Assembly (NCBI RefSeq): GCF_902806455.1
Contig: NZ_CADCWQ010000001.1
Span: forward strand, 992,001 to 1,056,000
DNA length: 64,000 nucleotides
Direction of reading: 5' to 3'
Source of the DNA: Virgibacillus doumboii
GTDB lineage: Bacteria; Bacillota; Bacilli; Bacillales; Amphibacillaceae
The stretch's first letter is position 1; each line of letters opens with the position of its first letter. This document shows, one piece after another, positions 63,354-64,000 of the stretch. Both the position numbers and the translations under genes were made by a program. The notes beneath the pieces are model-generated. The model did no database searches. It saw only the letters and a list, made by a program, of their open reading frames with translations, and had not been told where the DNA came from.

Positions 63354-64000
63354 ATGAAAAAAGTAACTTCGGTTTTTTGGATCACACTGGCCATTACAAT
63401 TGCATTGTCTGTTTGGGGAGCTGTGGCACCTAAGGGTTTTGAAAACAGGTCAAATTCTATTATGAATTTTATATCTGTAAACTTTGGCTGGTATTATTTA
63501 TTAATCGTTTCTTTATTTGTTGTTTTTTGTTTATATTTGATTATTAGTCCCTATGGAAAAATCAGACTTGGTAAGCAGGGAGAGAAACCTGAATTCAGCT
63601 ATCCTACCTGGTTTGCCATGCTTTTTAGTGCAGGTATGGGGATTGGGTTAGTATTTTATGGTGTGGCTTCACCTGTCTCCCATTATATAAAAACCCCTCC
63701 AACAGCTGAACCGGGCACGAGAGAGGCACTTGTGGACTCGTTGCGCGTTACCTTCTTTCATTATGGAATTCATGCGTGGGCAATATATGCTGTTATCGCG
63801 TTAGTTCTCGCTTATTTTATTTTTCGTCACGACAAGCCCGGGTTAATCAGTGCTACGCTCGAACCTGTTTTTGGAAAAAAGATGGAGGGCGCCTGGGGAA
63901 AGGCAGTCGATGTCATTGCTGTATTTGCGACTATTGTTGGTGTAGCTACTACCCTTGGTTTTGGTGCAACACAGATTAATGGAGGTTTATCTTACCTTCT
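63354..64000 (+). CDS. BCCT-family osmolyte (betaine/carnitine/choline) transporter, N-terminal part
   Basis: Sodium-coupled uptake of compatible solutes. The gene runs past the window end; 215 codons are visible from ATG 63354 (GGGAAGGTG upstream). Membrane segments include FWITLAITIALSVWGAVAP, YYLLIVSLFVVFCLYLII and AWAIYAVIALVLAYFIF. The BCCT glycine motif GMGIGLVFYGVASPVSHY is clear, as is ATLEPVFGKK. The substrate (for example glycine betaine, as in OpuD) cannot be settled from this fragment. It would suit a salt-tolerant organism. Confidence 0.93.
   Translation, partial: MKKVTSVFWITLAITIALSVWGAVAPKGFENRSNSIMNFISVNFGWYYLLIVSLFVVFCLYLIISPYGKIRLGKQGEKPEFSYPTWFAMLFSAGMGIGLVFYGVASPVSHYIKTPPTAEPGTREALVDSLRVTFFHYGIHAWAIYAVIALVLAYFIFRHDKPGLISATLEPVFGKKMEGAWGKAVDVIAVFATIVGVATTLGFGATQINGGLSYL

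Overview
The window is a chromosomal segment of a low-to-moderate GC, motile, endospore-type Bacillaceae bacterium. Gene order follows Bacillus subtilis closely in several blocks: flgK-flgL-yviE-fliW-csrA-flaG-fliD-fliS-fliT-hpf-secA-prfB-cccB-ftsEX-ctpB-minJ; uvrB-uvrA; yvlC-yvlD-hprK-lgt-yvoD-ppaX-yvoF; yvcD-trxB; yvcI-rapZ-glmR-whiA-crh; clpP. Halotolerant relatives such as Virgibacillus, Lentibacillus or Oceanobacillus are a reasonable guess (BCCT osmolyte transporter, bacillithiol enzyme), but species cannot be fixed from the sequence alone.

Layout. 1-5.3 kb: late flagellar genes with a sigma-D-type promoter before flaG; the flagellin gene hag, which sits between csrA and flaG in B. subtilis, is absent here. 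5.4-10.7 kb: ribosome hibernation factor (candidate sigma-B and sigma-H promoters), a small coiled-coil gene, secA, and prfB with its programmed +1 frameshift. 10.9-17.5 kb: cytochrome c-551, FtsEX followed by a coiled-coil M23 hydrolase, CtpB, MinJ. 17.7-22.2 kb: a respiratory nitrogen-oxide island. It holds a two-subunit heme-copper enzyme lacking the active-site tyrosine of oxidases, a membrane protein and a lipoprotein copper nitrite reductase. Two promoters there carry CRP/FNR-type palindromes at about -41.5. 22.3-24.9 kb: ykoP/ykoQ/ykoN-like genes. 25-30.6 kb: uvrBA with a LexA box. 30.9-40.4 kb: bacillithiol deacetylase, PspC-like and YvlD proteins, hprK-lgt-yvoD-ppaX-yvoF, and glycerol catabolism (glpK, glpD). 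40.7-45.4 kb: a frameshifted NERD-domain gene and a MerR-acyl-CoA synthetase-acyl-CoA dehydrogenase operon, where MerR appears to start at ATA. 45.6-52.9 kb: yvcD, trxB, the rapZ-glmR-whiA cluster, crh and clpP. 53.1-55.7 kb: a two-component system with an exported DUF6305 protein. 55.8-61.6 kb: an appDFABC-like oligopeptide permease. 61.9-64 kb: tRNA-Arg, a uracil-DNA glycosylase-like protein and the start of a BCCT transporter.

Two repeat families run through the intergenic DNA. One is a roughly 375-540 bp, MITE-like element with about 20-bp terminal inverted repeats and a conserved long hairpin core; it has four fairly complete copies, one remnant and one core-only relative. The other is a 20-bp tandem repeat that at all three loci begins just after an intrinsic terminator.

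The most interesting system is the nitrogen-oxide island. The predicted 'ba3 oxidase' may be an oxidase-derived nitric oxide reductase working with the adjacent NirK under one oxygen- or NO-responsive regulator.
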